A stretch of 64,000 nucleotides of DNA. Origin: Sabethes cyaneus (lineage: Eukaryota > Arthropoda > Insecta > Diptera > Culicidae). Every line of letters starts with the position of its first letter. Within the stretch, counting starts at the first letter, position 1. The DNA lies in assembly GCF_943734655.1 (NCBI RefSeq), contig NC_071355.1:227049027-227113026 (forward strand). Reading direction: 5' to 3'. The position numbers were made by a program, and so were the translations under genes. Below the pieces are notes generated by a model, which had not been told where the DNA came from, did not search any database, and was given only the letters and a program-made list of their open reading frames with translations. Below, in pieces: positions 1 to 12,009 of this stretch.

Positions 1-362
1 TTGCGATGATGCTCTATCCGGCCAAAACACGTAATGTCCATCTGCATGATGTTTTTGTAGAAACGGGATCAAAATTTTCTTCAAACATTCGTCTGGTGCA
101 TCTTAATTGTTAGTCAAACCAGAGGGCTTGTTGTTGAAGAAACGAGAAATTGAACGATGTCCTTCTGCGTCCATAATTTTGGCTGGTCTGCCACTACCTT
201 GCTTGCGAATAGTTGTTGGGCATCGTAGGATATGGTAAACAGTCGATGGCGCAACATATTTGCCTTTTAAATGTTGTACCGTATACTTTTTACCGAGATT
301 TCTGTTGCAGATCGTAGAAGTCTACAACGCGCTCCCGAAATGCTTTTTGTTTCATCGCCATT
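1..362 (-). mobile_element. mariner-type transposase remnant with internal deletion, cut by window edge
   Basis: Read on the minus strand from an ATG near 362, the DNA encodes a transposase amino terminus (MAMKQKAFRERVVDFYDLQQ) followed, after a frame break, by a helix-turn-helix segment (GKYVAPSTVYHIL). About 60 residues later it jumps to a sequence with HHADGHYVFWPD, which contains the second catalytic Asp of DD37E-type mariner transposases. The first catalytic Asp and all sequence around it are missing, so this is an internally deleted copy. It runs off the left edge of the window. Stops and shifts make it non-functional. The family assignment rests on the FWPD motif and on likeness to the better copy at 47100-48062. 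Confidence 0.7.
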
Positions 363-1779
363 TTTAGCAAAACCGGGCAAGCATAAACAAAACAAAATAT
401 ATTAACAAAAAGAGGAGAGAGTAAGCTAACACATACACACTCTCATTTCTCTTTGAGCTTGCATGTTGTTGAGCATAAGGGCCTCGAAAAAATTCCAAAA
501 TTTTAGTTGCAACCCGTTATTGTTTCAAACCTTCAGGAGTTCTAATGATTCCGGTTGAGTACTCACTCCTTCGTCCAACCTTCCACTCATATGATGCCCC
601 AGTGTTGTTACTTGTTACCCTCTGTTGCGTTTGTCATATAATGTATTATAATTGGAACAATCTCACCAGCATTCTTCAATATCGAAGTAGGGCAGAAGAC
701 CTATTTTCAGTCTATTAAACGATTACTTCTATTTCTTCAACCTTATCAAGTTCTAGTGGCGCCAAACAGCTAGTTTTAATGTTCATTTAATAAAAAAACA
801 GCAATTTATTACATTTTTGAGAAAATAGATATAAAAATTTTAAAGTAAAGAAAAGGCTAAATTCAGTAGGCTGAAAATACCCTCCCGTAGCCTATATATT
901 TCGTTTGGACTTCCAAGTTCCAAGTCATCTGCGTATCCTAAGATTTGGTAGCGCTTGTATGTGTGTACTTCTTCATTCTGTTACGATCTCTTATCAAGTT
1001 AACCGTATGAGCCTAGTAAGTCACCGGTCTGGACTTCCCCATCCAACCACAAATTCATGGAGACCAGAGGTCAGATGAATCAAATAAATAAATGATAAAT
1101 GATTACAATCCACCGACTGTACGCGCGATGTTCCTCATCTTCTGTCAGTATATATCGACGAAGCAGCATACAATGCTAGAAAATAACCTTTCTGTTTGAG
1201 ATAAATTTAATTTTTAAAGATTCCAACGGTCATTTGTAGAAAGATCAAGAATGTTTCAATCGTATCGTGTGCTATTTCATGCATATTCATTCTGACATCA
1301 CTGTATTTTTACCATAACCATTAGGCCATTACAAATATTTTATAAAGTTTTTGTAAAAAAAACTAAGAGATTTGTTTAATCGACTAAAGAAATATGCCTT
1401 TCAAGTATTTTTACTTCAAAGTTTTAACATGAGAACCAAATATATCTTTGCCTTTTATATGTATTATTTTTCATGCAAAAATTAACGAAAGAGACACAAG
1501 ATCGAAAGAAATTTTTTTTGCCGATTTTCGGAAATTCCAGTGTTCGAATTTTCATTTCTGTTTTGTGTTAGACGCGTTCCACACACTCGGTACACTCATT
1601 TTTCGAGTTCTTTAGGCTGTAGAGTTCACAGACAATTTTATTAAAAAATTTGACTTATATCGCACAAATTATTGTTAAACTTCTCGGTCGGTGGTTTCTA
1701 CAGCACAATTTGTGTGTCTAAAAATAACCCAAATCAGATACGTCGCTACATTAATAAAAGGGGTTGCGCAGTTTCCTTT
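363..1779. other. AT-rich intergenic DNA, no gene seen
   Basis: I see no open frame with recognisable protein likeness, no splice-bounded exon and no tRNA-like boxes. The first 100-200 bases probably hold the end of the mariner remnant. The rest is AT-rich with homopolymer runs. Confidence 0.5.
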
Positions 1780-1783
1780 TGTC

Positions 1784-2053
1784 CAGCGCCTCTATGGTTC
1801 AAAGGTACACGGGTACCAGCGAGGCGGTGTTGTGGGTTCAAATCCGGTTATAATCTCTGATTATAGCTTGGTTCGACCCATGCACCTTCCAGCATTGGAC
1901 AAAACGTAGGAGTCACAACGACAACTTGTTAAGCGTAGCTACCAATTACCCCCCCCCCCTTCCTTTCCACTCTTTCCCCACCATTCCCAAAATTTTCATT
2001 ACTTTCCCCTACCGTCCCTCCATCAATTGTAGAACTATCGTTCCAAAAAAAAT
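1784..2053 (+). mobile_element. tRNA-derived SINE
   Basis: An A-box-like TGGTTCAAAGG at 1795-1805 is followed 29 bases later by a perfect B-box GGTTCAAATCC at 1835-1845. This is the internal RNA polymerase III promoter spacing of a tRNA. The downstream body is not a tRNA acceptor half. It continues through a pyrimidine-rich tract (poly-C at about 1950) into a tail containing CTACCGTCCCTCCATCAATT and an A-run at about 2046. That tail is shared with copies near 11.6, 27.5 and 55.3 kb. Named families such as Twin (Culex) or Feilai (Aedes) cannot be told apart here. Confidence 0.6.
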
Positions 2054-4845
2054 ATTAACTCTTTGTGTCACGTTTTAAGTCACTCAGTTAACTTGGTGCA
2101 TCAGCTATTATATAATTTCCAAGAAGTAAGAAAAGGAAAATGTAAACCATTTATTCAAAAATTGCGGACAGGCAACAGATGGAGACTCATGAAATGAGAA
2201 CCAATTTATATCCAAACAAAAAAAGAAGGCTCGATCAGCGCAATTTAAATTTCCCGTTAGATGCCGTGGTAGGCAACATAAAAAAGTGTAATAAAATATG
2301 AAACTTACACATATTATGCGTTCGATTGTTACCATTAGCCTGAACGCATCATGTAATAGGAAGCCCAAAGGAGAAAGAAAGCAAAAATGTAAAGCTGTGT
2401 GAAAAAAATTATTGAAACTGTCGATGCTGGGTCTGGTTGGCTGGGTCCGCCAGCAAAACATGTGCGCGCGGCTTGCGCTATTTGCTTTCCGCTAGACATT
2501 TTGCTAGCCCGCTGGCAGCAGCAAGTGCTCGGTCTCGTGTTACCTATGTAATGTAAAGACAAAACCTTTGCAATGTTAACAACGTAATCGAACCGCTATC
2601 GTATGAAATTCTACCCAATCGTTGATTTTCGAGGTGTTAACTTAAATGCCACCTATGTATAGTTGGGATACTAGCTAACTCCTATTTATTAATTGAACGT
2701 GAAATACCTGTGGAGAGTTGCAATGGGGAGAATTTGCTCCAGAATTCTTTGCTTTTCAGAATACTATCTCACAGTCTAGCAAATTTGGTAAACATACTTG
2801 CTTGATTCTTGCTATTTTTAACATTTCACTGAGCTCTTGAAAATATAAAAATATTTTCGATTAATGACGAGTGACAAAAGACAAAAAATTACACGTCTCC
2901 CTTGTCAAATTGTAACGCCAAACAAAAAATACCTTAGCACACAGGATTATCGGAGTACCTAGTTACGATAAGATATAAATCTAATTTCAGGGGAAGTTTA
3001 CTTTTATTACTCTGCGGGTTATGAACGTACAGGGTACAGCGCAAGTGTAACTTAGTGTAGCTATGCTTTTGCAACGGGTATAATTATGATAAGAAGTGTC
3101 CGATGGCACTACAATCCGAACTCCGAACGCATCTGGCCATTTTGGAGCTGTCCAAGATAATTCGTTTCACCCACTCGTGATTAGGCAGACGAACAGAGGT
3201 AGGCTGCTAAGGCGCGCTATCATATCAGCAGTCAGCGGTAACGCAATTCTCCGAATTCCTTTGTATCAAACTAACGAGTGGCGTCTTGGGGAAGCCCTTA
3301 TCAAATCGATGTCCGGTGGAATGTAAGATAAGTTGTCTACTATTCACGTGAAGCTGTCCCCTTTTCAGTTATCACGATTAATTGCTGTCTTTGATGTTTG
3401 GAGATGAAATATAAAAAGATGTCGCTTTCGTTGGACTTGTTTCGCCTTCATACATATATGCACACATCTTGCTAAGACCAGTAAACCAAAACTGATTTTT
3501 GGCTTGCTTTTGGTTAGTTTGTGCAATGGCCACTAACCGAAAATACTCGTAATTGAAATCGAATTGGATAGTTGACATCTAAGTGCCGGATATAATCAAA
3601 ATGTAATCATCAAGCATTTTTTTGTATGTTAAGTTTTTAACCAAATGATTTATTGACTATCTACCAATTGTATTTAAAAACTAAATTTACAATCACGCAT
3701 CGGCCTGCCAATGCACGAATAGCATGCATCATGCAATGTTGCCAATTTCCTCTACTTTTCACAGAAACCTGTTGTCCACAGGTTAACGCAGTGCTGCAGA
3801 AACGGGTATTCGTTCACCTGCGTTGGACCTGCGAAATAAATTCAATCGAACAAAAAAAAGGTCTCAGAAAACTCAAACGTGTCACGCCTCATCAACGCCA
3901 TGCACTTTCACTCACAAAACGATACCGAGGTGTGCCGGGTGTGTCAACCTGTGATTTGAATCTTCATCAAAGCTCGTCGGCTCGGCTGCGTTGGTCGATA
4001 ATGTTGCGTTTTGTTCCTGTTGGTTTCTTTTAAGCCTGCGGTCGAACGAAACGTGATTTCAATTTCAATGTCTTGCTTTTCGACACCACAGGAATAGCTA
4101 AAAATTGCGTGATGGAATTTATTACCATCTACTCGAAAAACACCATATAAACGGTAGAATTACGAGCAGCAATAGGCGGTCTTTTTTACGGTGTAAGTAA
4201 TGATTTGTATTGGAAAGTCATATAAAGTGTGTACTTTATGGAATTAATGATTTAAATACAAGACCAATGTTAGAAAATATTTATGGAAACTCGCAACTTT
4301 GGCATATTTGGTTTTAAAACGGTTCACAATCACAACGTGAGAATGTTCATAATCGAATGTAGTGTGATGGCTATAAGTTTGTTTTATTATAACGTTTGAC
4401 GACAAGGTCGTCAGAGTACAATTATTGCAGTCAGTGTGGCACCCTTCTCTTCCCTTCTTCAGTGCACCAACATGCTTCCATAGGCTAGAGAACCTTCACA
4501 AAGAAATAAAATTAGTTCAACTAACCTGTTAGCCGTAATAAAATCTTGCAACTCGAAGCAATAAATATTGCATTCTACTACAGGTTCTATTACTTTTTGC
4601 GGCATAAATTACACTAAATACTGTGATTTCTGCCCAATTGAAACTGTATCTTCACTTCACACAAAGTAATTAGCAAATTTTAAAATGATTTTTCTCAAAA
4701 ATGGGTGAAGTTTATGTGCGTGCAAGCAAAAGTTTGTTTGAATATGTAATAAGAGTTGTGCAATCGATTTGTTTCGATTATCTTTTTACTTTTCGCTATG
4801 CCTCGGATTGATTTTGAAATCAGAAAAAAAACTCCACACTTGGTG
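2054..4845. other. intergenic DNA, no supported gene
   Basis: Several short open frames exist, the longest 126 codons at 3653-4033, but none shows a domain, signal peptide or plausible splice context. Composition is AT-rich with no obvious repeat unit. Confidence 0.5.
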
Positions 4846-4849
4846 CACT

Positions 4850-5760
4850 GAAAACGGTGTTTTCTATTAACCAAATCGCAAGCATAAAAATATCAATAAG
4901 AAGAGTTATCCATGAAGGATCTGCCTTGGTCCGGAAGAAAACCTGGTTCCAGTTAGCCCCCGGTAGATTCTGAAGTAATAACTTATATTAAACGACACCG
5001 ATTGGTAACAAAGTCTTATTTGGCAAAAACACTTAAAACAAGCTTTGCAATAATTTAGTGAATCAACGTCAGGAATCAACTCCGTGAAGACATACAGGAA
5101 GCATGAGGGTTCAAAGAAATCCGGAGAGCAACAATCTCGAGCCTAAATAAGGGCACGGTAACTATTAACGGATAATAGACAACGGCAGTAACTGCATCTA
5201 TATGGACGACGAAACTTACGTCAAACAGGATTCAAAAGCGCTTCTAGGACCGAAATTCTACACGAAATCGGCGGACGAGGTGGTGGACGACACCGACAGT
5301 ACGATTGCGCTGGAAAAGTTTGGACAGAAGGTTTTAGTATGGTATGATATTTGTACTTGTGGTCTGCGATACGTATTTTCTTCACAAAGTGTGCAATAAA
5401 TGCTCAAATTTACAACGATGAATAATTGCAAAATATATTGTGGCCCCTCTACAACCAGTATCAGTCTCCCCTCTCTTTTGGCCGAATTTGGCATCTGTAC
5501 ATTGCGCTGTACTACAGTTCGTCGAGAAAAACATCAATCCACCAAATTGTCCAGAGCTCTGACCAATTAAACGTTACTGGTCGATTGTGAAGAGGATCTT
5601 CAGGACATGGAACATGGAGGTATGCAAGAAAAATTGAACAGCAGCATCCAGGAAATGCACAAAACCTAGAGTGCAGAATTAGCTGGGAGGAGTTTCATCA
5701 AAAGTGCGCCCTTTTTTTCGAACCTAATATTTTGACTAATGTAAGCCATGTTATTGTTTC
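4850..5760 (+). mobile_element. degenerate DD37E mariner transposase (ITmD37E-like)
   Basis: The best stretch, 5202-5390, begins MDDETYVKQDSKALLGPKFY, the block around the first catalytic Asp of this family. A second block near 5520-5630 reads FVEKNINPPNCPEL followed by a stop and then a YWSIVKRIF-like end, the region of the third catalytic residue and carboxy terminus. The segment between them, holding the second Asp, is lost or scrambled. The amino-terminal part (4850-5200) is too broken to translate cleanly. This is a dead copy, more decayed than the one at 47.1-48.1 kb. Confidence 0.7.
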
Positions 5761-5879
5761 AAGTCGTACTGGTGTTCAATAAACCGAAAACAAATATTGA
5801 AATAATAATCATACTAATAATGTAATGTATATACTGGACACTATCACTTATTGTTCTTACAAAATAAAAATGAGCATTT

Positions 5880-6010
5880 ACTTTATTCGCCGACCGGTTT
5901 CGGGTAGATGTTAGCCATCATCGGGGCTAGGTCCAACCGGAAGTCCATTGGACGCTCCAGTGGCTGAAAATAACAAGGCAGCAGCTAAGGCTAATATTGT
6001 AGAGGTACTT
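5880..6010 (-). repeat. retroelement terminal motif resembling Penelope-like hammerhead region
   Basis: On the minus strand, 5891-5927 reads CCGATGATGGC, a 9-base spacer, then CGAAACCGGTCG. The arrangement (C)YGATGA - spacer - GAAA - CCGGTC resembles the minimal type I hammerhead ribozymes carried by Penelope-like retroelements. One core base is changed (CTGATGA expected, CCGATGA found) and the stem II pairing is weak, so activity is doubtful. The flanks up to about 6300 give no clear reverse transcriptase. Confidence 0.4.
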
Positions 6011-6780
6011 ATTTATGCGTAATGCGGCCTTCAAAATGTTTTTCTAAGTCATTTTCCACCGACTGTCGCCATAGGCGGGATCATGGATGCTCGTTCTACA
6101 ATGGACCCAATTTTTATTTTGCTGTAGATCCTCCAGAGGTGGCGTGAATTCTAAGTTCTCGCGTATTACCTACAGGTTTGTCTGATTTTATTGTTAAGCG
6201 ACTATAAGTTGTAACCTGCTCGAGCTTGTTCGTTCCAGTAGCGAGGGAAGCCAGCTTTCGGGCTGATTCCTTTATCATTGGGCAAGTTTCGACTATGGTC
6301 TTTCACCAAACTTGGCAAACCTTTGCATTACGGATTGCACGGAGGATGAACACGAGTTTTAAGGAAAAACCTGGCATTACTCTTCGGATGATCGGAGAAG
6401 GCTGACTAACTCCTTTTAACGCAGCCAACAAGCTCGAGTACCTTGCGGGTACCGTTTGAGTGCAAATGACCTGCGGTTGTTGAACTCCTGAATAGTGCAT
6501 AACATCGGTACTTCGCGTAGCTGCAGATGTAAAATATATCCTACATATAACCTCATCAGTCTTGAGCGTTTGTTCCCGTACCTGGGGCGACTCTTGATGG
6601 CATGACGATTCCTCAACCAAGTGCGCGGTTGTACTCCAGGTTATGAGTGGCTCACGACAGCGTTTGTTCTGGAACAGGCGGCTGAATTAAGAAATGTGTT
6701 ATCTTGGCACTAAACCTAAGATGGCACCTACATCACGAGACTCACTAGTAAGCTAGTAAGGCAACCTACCTAAACCTACT
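6011..6780. other. unresolved repetitive-looking stretch
   Basis: This lies between a Penelope-like motif and a LINE remnant. Short open frames on the minus strand (6303-6620) show no family likeness. It is probably more decayed retroelement, but nothing can be named. Confidence 0.3.
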
Positions 6781-6789
6781 TTACTACGA

Positions 6790-8590
6790 GCAATCAAGGA
6801 AATTTGACTCGAAGCACTGACACTGCAAGAGATCTGTCGCAAAGGCGAGGAGGTGTGATGGATCCGTAGCGCAAGGCCCAATTTTACCAGAAAGGTGGAG
6901 CAACCAACGAACTGGGGCTTTGTAGTGATGAGCAGAAGAAAGGATCACGTGATGAACTAGAAGGCGATCAACAACAGGAGGCGACTTATGACAGCTGTAC
7001 GCCATGGAACATTAAGATCGTCATCGGGAATATGAACGCCCAGATGGGCAGGCAATGTATAGATGTATAGACCGGTGTCCGAGGCTCATAGCCTGCACAC
7101 AGACACGAACGATAACGGCCAACGATACATCAATTTTGCAGCTTCCTGAGGCTTGGTGATCACAAGCGTATCAGTAGAGGATACACACCGAAGCCTGATA
7201 TGCGTAGGGACGAGGAGGGAAACCTGTCTTAATCAAGCGCGAGGTGGTCGACAGGTGAAAGCAGTTCTTCGATGATCCATTCAATGGCGAAGTTGCACAA
7301 GGAGGCGAAACGGAAGTTAACCCATCAGGAGTGCCTATAAACGATAAGAAATCGGTCAGTTGAAGGATAATAGAGTCGCCGGAAAGGACCGACTCTCGGC
7401 AGAACTGTTTGAAAATGGCAAAGAACCACTATTAACAGCACTTCACTGGATAACTTCTAGGATTTGGGAGGAGGAGAACCTCTCGAAGCAGTCGATGGAA
7501 GATGTGGGTTGTGCCATCTAGTAAAATAGCGATCGGCTCGATTGCTGTAATTACCGGGGCATTACGCTAATCAACGCAACCTCGTAGACTGTAACATCGT
7601 CAGGCTTGTTTTATGGGAGCCTATGTTACTACGAAACAAGTATTCACTCCGACAAATTCTCCAGAACTGTCGGGAGTACAACTTGCCCACGCATCATATT
7701 TTCGTGGATTTCAAGGCAGCATACGATACGCTCCAGTGCGACCAGCTATGGCAGTTAATGCACGAGAACGATTTTCCGGACACACTGACGCTGGTCAGAG
7801 CTTTGTGCGTGTTCCGAGGGCACTCCCTATTGCCTTTCGAACCGCGCAGAGGATTGCGGAAAGGGAATGGACTGTTCTGTATGTTATTTAAGATGAAGGC
7901 GTGATCCGGCGAGCGGGCATCGAAACGAAAGTTACGATCTTTAGTATAAGTAGCTAATTCGTAGGCTTCGCAGATGACGTTAACATCATTACTAGAAGCC
8001 TTAGGACAGCGGAGACAATCTACACCAGACTAAAAATGGAGGCTAGGAGTAACCCAATACAATATATGGTAGTAAGAGGCTCCAGAGAAAACAACGTTCG
8101 CAACTCATGGATAGCGATTATTGCCAACGAACGACGAAAAACTGAAAGTGATTGATGAGTTTATATATTTGGGTCTCCGCCGACAATAATACGAGTAAGG
8201 AGATACAACGACACTTTTAAACTGGAAGTCGAGCTTATCTTTCTCCGCAAGATACTTCGATCAAGGAACATACGTCGCCCTCAAAGCTGCCGATGTACAA
8301 AAAGCTAATCAGACCTTTAGTCCTCTATGGATACTTTGGAATTCGGAATCCGCACAGCTCATTTCGTTAAACTGGATCTGTCGCGCGGTGAACATTTGGT
8401 CCGTCGTAGTGCGCCCTCTCGAAAACTGCACTAGTATTCGCCAACAAAGATTTAAAGAGAAACAGGATGTGGGAATGAAATTTATATGGCAGAGTTAAGG
8501 AGAGTAATGCCCCAACAATTGCTGCATCCGCTGTAATTGTTTGTAAATAGCGCATATGAGACCTTCCAACCAGTTCGTAGGAACGCTACC
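6790..8590 (+). mobile_element. RTE-like non-LTR retrotransposon remnant (endonuclease to RT)
   Basis: The first part (about 6890-7210) carries degraded endonuclease motifs, with a NMNAQMG-like block where intact relatives have a GDMNAQIG-type sequence, and HTDTNDN after it. The 7623-7904 frame carries reverse transcriptase sequence (THHIFVDFKAAYDTLQ, then RRGLRKGNGL), followed by a degraded FADD-like block near 7965 and a YLG-like block near 8165. Multiple stops and frameshifts interrupt it. The same family recurs at 20.0-21.4, 28.0-28.7, 28.9-32.05 and 41.5-41.9 kb. The RTE-like label comes from the short AAGTAAG-type tails of other copies and is less certain than the LINE call. Confidence 0.75.
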
Positions 8591-11544
8591 TTTAGTATAA
8601 CCTAGTGTTATTACATTCACATGGTAACATTCAGTATAACCAATAAAAACTAATGACATATATTAGCAGCTAAGATAATAATTTTGTACGTGGTCTTAAC
8701 CCAGAGGTTCATTCATCAAGATAATAAATTGTTACAATTACAATAAATTACATAAAGTACCTGTTCTATGGAATCTTTCGGGTTTCTTTATTTCCATTTC
8801 AGATTCATACGGCGTTAAATGTTATTACAATTCCAAAGCTCTTCGAGTGACAGTTCCATGATGTATATTTAATGGTACATTAATCGTTTCATTATACATT
8901 CGCTGCGCTCTGGGCTACGATACCAAGTTATTTTTGGATTTGGTTTGATGTTATTACGAATTTGATTCGGTATAAAGAAAACGCAGCAGCAATATATCAC
9001 GCTAAATTACATTATGGCATTTTTCTTTAGTCCATGATATAATTGCGAAAGTAATACATGTGCGTATGTGTTAGAACACAAGAAATATAAAACCGGACTA
9101 AGGGAGTTATTCCGACACGAAAACCAATTATCCTGGAAATTGTTAGAAACTGTGTTAGTTTAAACCGTAGTTACAACTCCATTAAACTGTTTAGAAATGT
9201 GAACGTATTCTTTTGTCATATAAGAATCCATAGAAAAGATTACCCCTCATGAAATATAATTAATTTAATTGAATTATAAATTGCGATTACATCTGGTTAT
9301 GTCTAATAAAACATGAGCTCAATAGCACTCCCAGGATTAAAGCAAAGTATTCAACAGTTCACAAACTTATTTTTTTATAACGTAATTTCGTCAATCGGTT
9401 CTTTCACCATATAAATTTTTTGAATGATGCCAAATATGATAAAATTGCTGAGAAATACAAATTTGCTTGGTTTTTGAAACACTTCTGGAATTTAGCCTGC
9501 ATCAATCGAGCAAACAAAATAGGTGCCTAAAATTAGTAAATCATCTATCTCTCACCGGCACACTTTTGTGGTGACAATATCGGTCGAAAATGTGCCACTC
9601 AAGTTTTCATCATTCGAAGTCTCTACGCTAGTTATACCCGTCTCCGCAAACGACCTTGTCCAAGGAAATAAACATTTGCCATCCCCGTGATACTTCCCGC
9701 AATGTCACCCGGCGAAGCTCCTTATCAACGAAATTCACTATCTTCATTATCAGCCTCGCATGTGCAAACCGTACCCTAGTAGCTTCGATAAGTATTTTCT
9801 TAGCGATTAATGATAATAAATTAATTTCAAAGCGTGACAAACAATCGCAGGTTTTGATCTCCCAACAGCCGAACAAACTGTAGCCATATTATGATGCAAA
9901 TCTAAGCAGCTTAAACATGCTTGAAAAATCACAACCTAATCTTGAATAAACAAAATTGCCCATCTTTAAGTTCCGCATGTGATAAATCCCTTACCTATAT
10001 CGCTACATCACTGCATATGTTTACTTCACTCCGTATGTACGCAGCATATTTAAGCTGGTACGGAAATGCACAGACCACGCTTCGGATGTAGAGGCTGTTC
10101 GGTATTTAAACCGTACAGCAGCAGAGCCGCATTAATCTCCTATTCTTTGCGTGCCCTCCTCATGGGGAGCCACATAGCTCGCGTAACCAAGTATCTAAAT
10201 GAATTAATTTACTTCAAAATGCGGATGACTGCTTCGCGCACTGAGCTGTCGATGCGGAGAAGTGCCCTCTTCATTGCTCAAAACACGCACGTTTGATTCA
10301 ATTTCAACTTGGTCTATCGAAGTGGATACTGGATATAAAAACTGCAAAGTACATACATTTTGCGAACGATTGTGCAAGGTGCTTTATCTTGCACCAGGAA
10401 CTTGCATCGTGTTAAATATGACCACCAAAGCTTTTTGGAGTTATTGATATCTAAAGACACTTTGCGAGCGCGGGAGCAATTGTAGACTTTGAGGCATCGT
10501 AAACAGTTTCCAACTTCGAGATTGTCTTATCTTTAGCACAATAGATGTTCAATCATAGCACGGGAAAGATAAAGTAGCTCTTCTAACTGTGACAAGCCGT
10601 AGACACCCGTCAGTAACAATCAATGTAATACTTCAACAATGAAAGCTTTATCACAAGGTGTCATCTTTGCGACGCACTTATATGCATTCCGCACCGGACC
10701 AGTCACCGGAATATTACGTGGAATGCCATGTAAAACAATGGCATAAATTAGCATATTCTAAGCGTACCTACATCAGTAATGCGTTAATGATGAGTTTCCC
10801 CTAGAGCGCACTTCATCATCATTTTCATTGTAGACATAAATACCGATGACAGGTTCCTCTGGAAGTGCAGTCATTACCATCGCAACCTCTGCGGTGTTCA
10901 ATTATCTGAACCCGCACTCTAGTTTTATTGCCCAAGCTTGTTACTGTTGTTGCTGTTGGTTGTTGATTAATTTTTTGACAACCTTCATTTTGTGACGCAT
11001 GCATGTGTGTGTACATGCGATAATGAAGTTAGATGCCACTAGGTTATTACACTCCGTGACACGTGACACCATTTGTTTGTCATAGTTAAAATGTTGTTTA
11101 AGGAGTAATGAGTCGTCATTGATTCTGTAAATTTCAAGAGCAGTTTTTTTTGTTTCAAACGAAAATTCTGTTCCTGAAAACATATTTTTTGTGTTGTGCA
11201 TTGTTCTGCAGTGAATACATTTCCAAAAACAGAGTTCCTGTTTTGGGCCCAAAAATTGCTTAAAGTTAATGATTGCTCATTTCCCCTTAAATGCGTTCAA
11301 AAGTAGTAATGACGTGTAACATAATTTTGGTGTGTTCTCTATTATTTTATGCCTTATTTATCTTTTCGTACCCAGCGAATAATAGGGGTTGACCTTAACG
11401 GATTTCAGTCAAGTTTGGGCAGATTGTTATTTTAGGTCAAAAACTAAAAATATCAAGCCTGTTACTGATTGGACTTTTTCTCGATTGATAAGAGCCCTCC
11501 CTTTTGTCTTGATTTTTATAAGTAATGGGGTCAGGAATCTAACT
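8591..11544. other. intergenic DNA, no supported gene
   Basis: Nearly 3 kb of AT-rich sequence without a recognisable coding region. 9590-9880 and 10050-10300 are somewhat more GC-rich and open in more than one frame, but neither shows a recognisable protein or splice-site context. Confidence 0.45.
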
Positions 11545-11790
11545 TTTTTTATAACGATTGTTTTTACAAACGACGGAGGAGACGGTAGAAGAAAGTAATG
11601 AAACAAAGGGGTAGCCCCCAGCTTGGGCAAAGAGGAACAATACTACACATACCCATAACCCTCCCTCGCCTATTTTTCCGCTCTTTCCCCTTCACGTCTT
11701 GTCCCATTCTGTTTGGATACTATAAACACCTTTCTTTCATTACTTTTTTCTACCGTCCCCTCCATCGATTGTAAAAACTAGTGTCATTAA
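11545..11790. repeat. inverted pair of the SINE-tail repeat
   Basis: The left arm (about 11559-11608) contains GACGGTAGAAGAAAGTAATG. The right arm (about 11731-11782) is its near-perfect reverse complement, around TCTACCGTCCCCTCCATCGA. The centre is CT-rich (11650-11720). The right arm plus centre is the tail also seen in the SINE at 1784-2053. Head-to-head insertion of two SINE copies or a foldback element would both explain it. Confidence 0.55.
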
Positions 11791-12009
11791 AAATTAACAA
11801 AATAGACCCTACAGTGGTTTACAGCCTCTTATTCAGTAATTCTTATCCCTACTTCCTCGTAGTACTAGCCAGGATACAAGAAACCTTGGTAGAGATCATG
11901 TAAACAACGCCGGTTTAAGCCAAAGTCGCATACTGACAGTAGAGGAGGGCTCTTTTCAGCTTCGTTGGTTCCCCGGCGAGAATGATGCCGCAGGAGATTA
12001 AAAAGCCAC

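Noticed and set aside
3653..4033. 126-codon open frame in the intergenic region
   Set aside because: No domain, no splice context, low-complexity-free but unfamiliar; likely chance.
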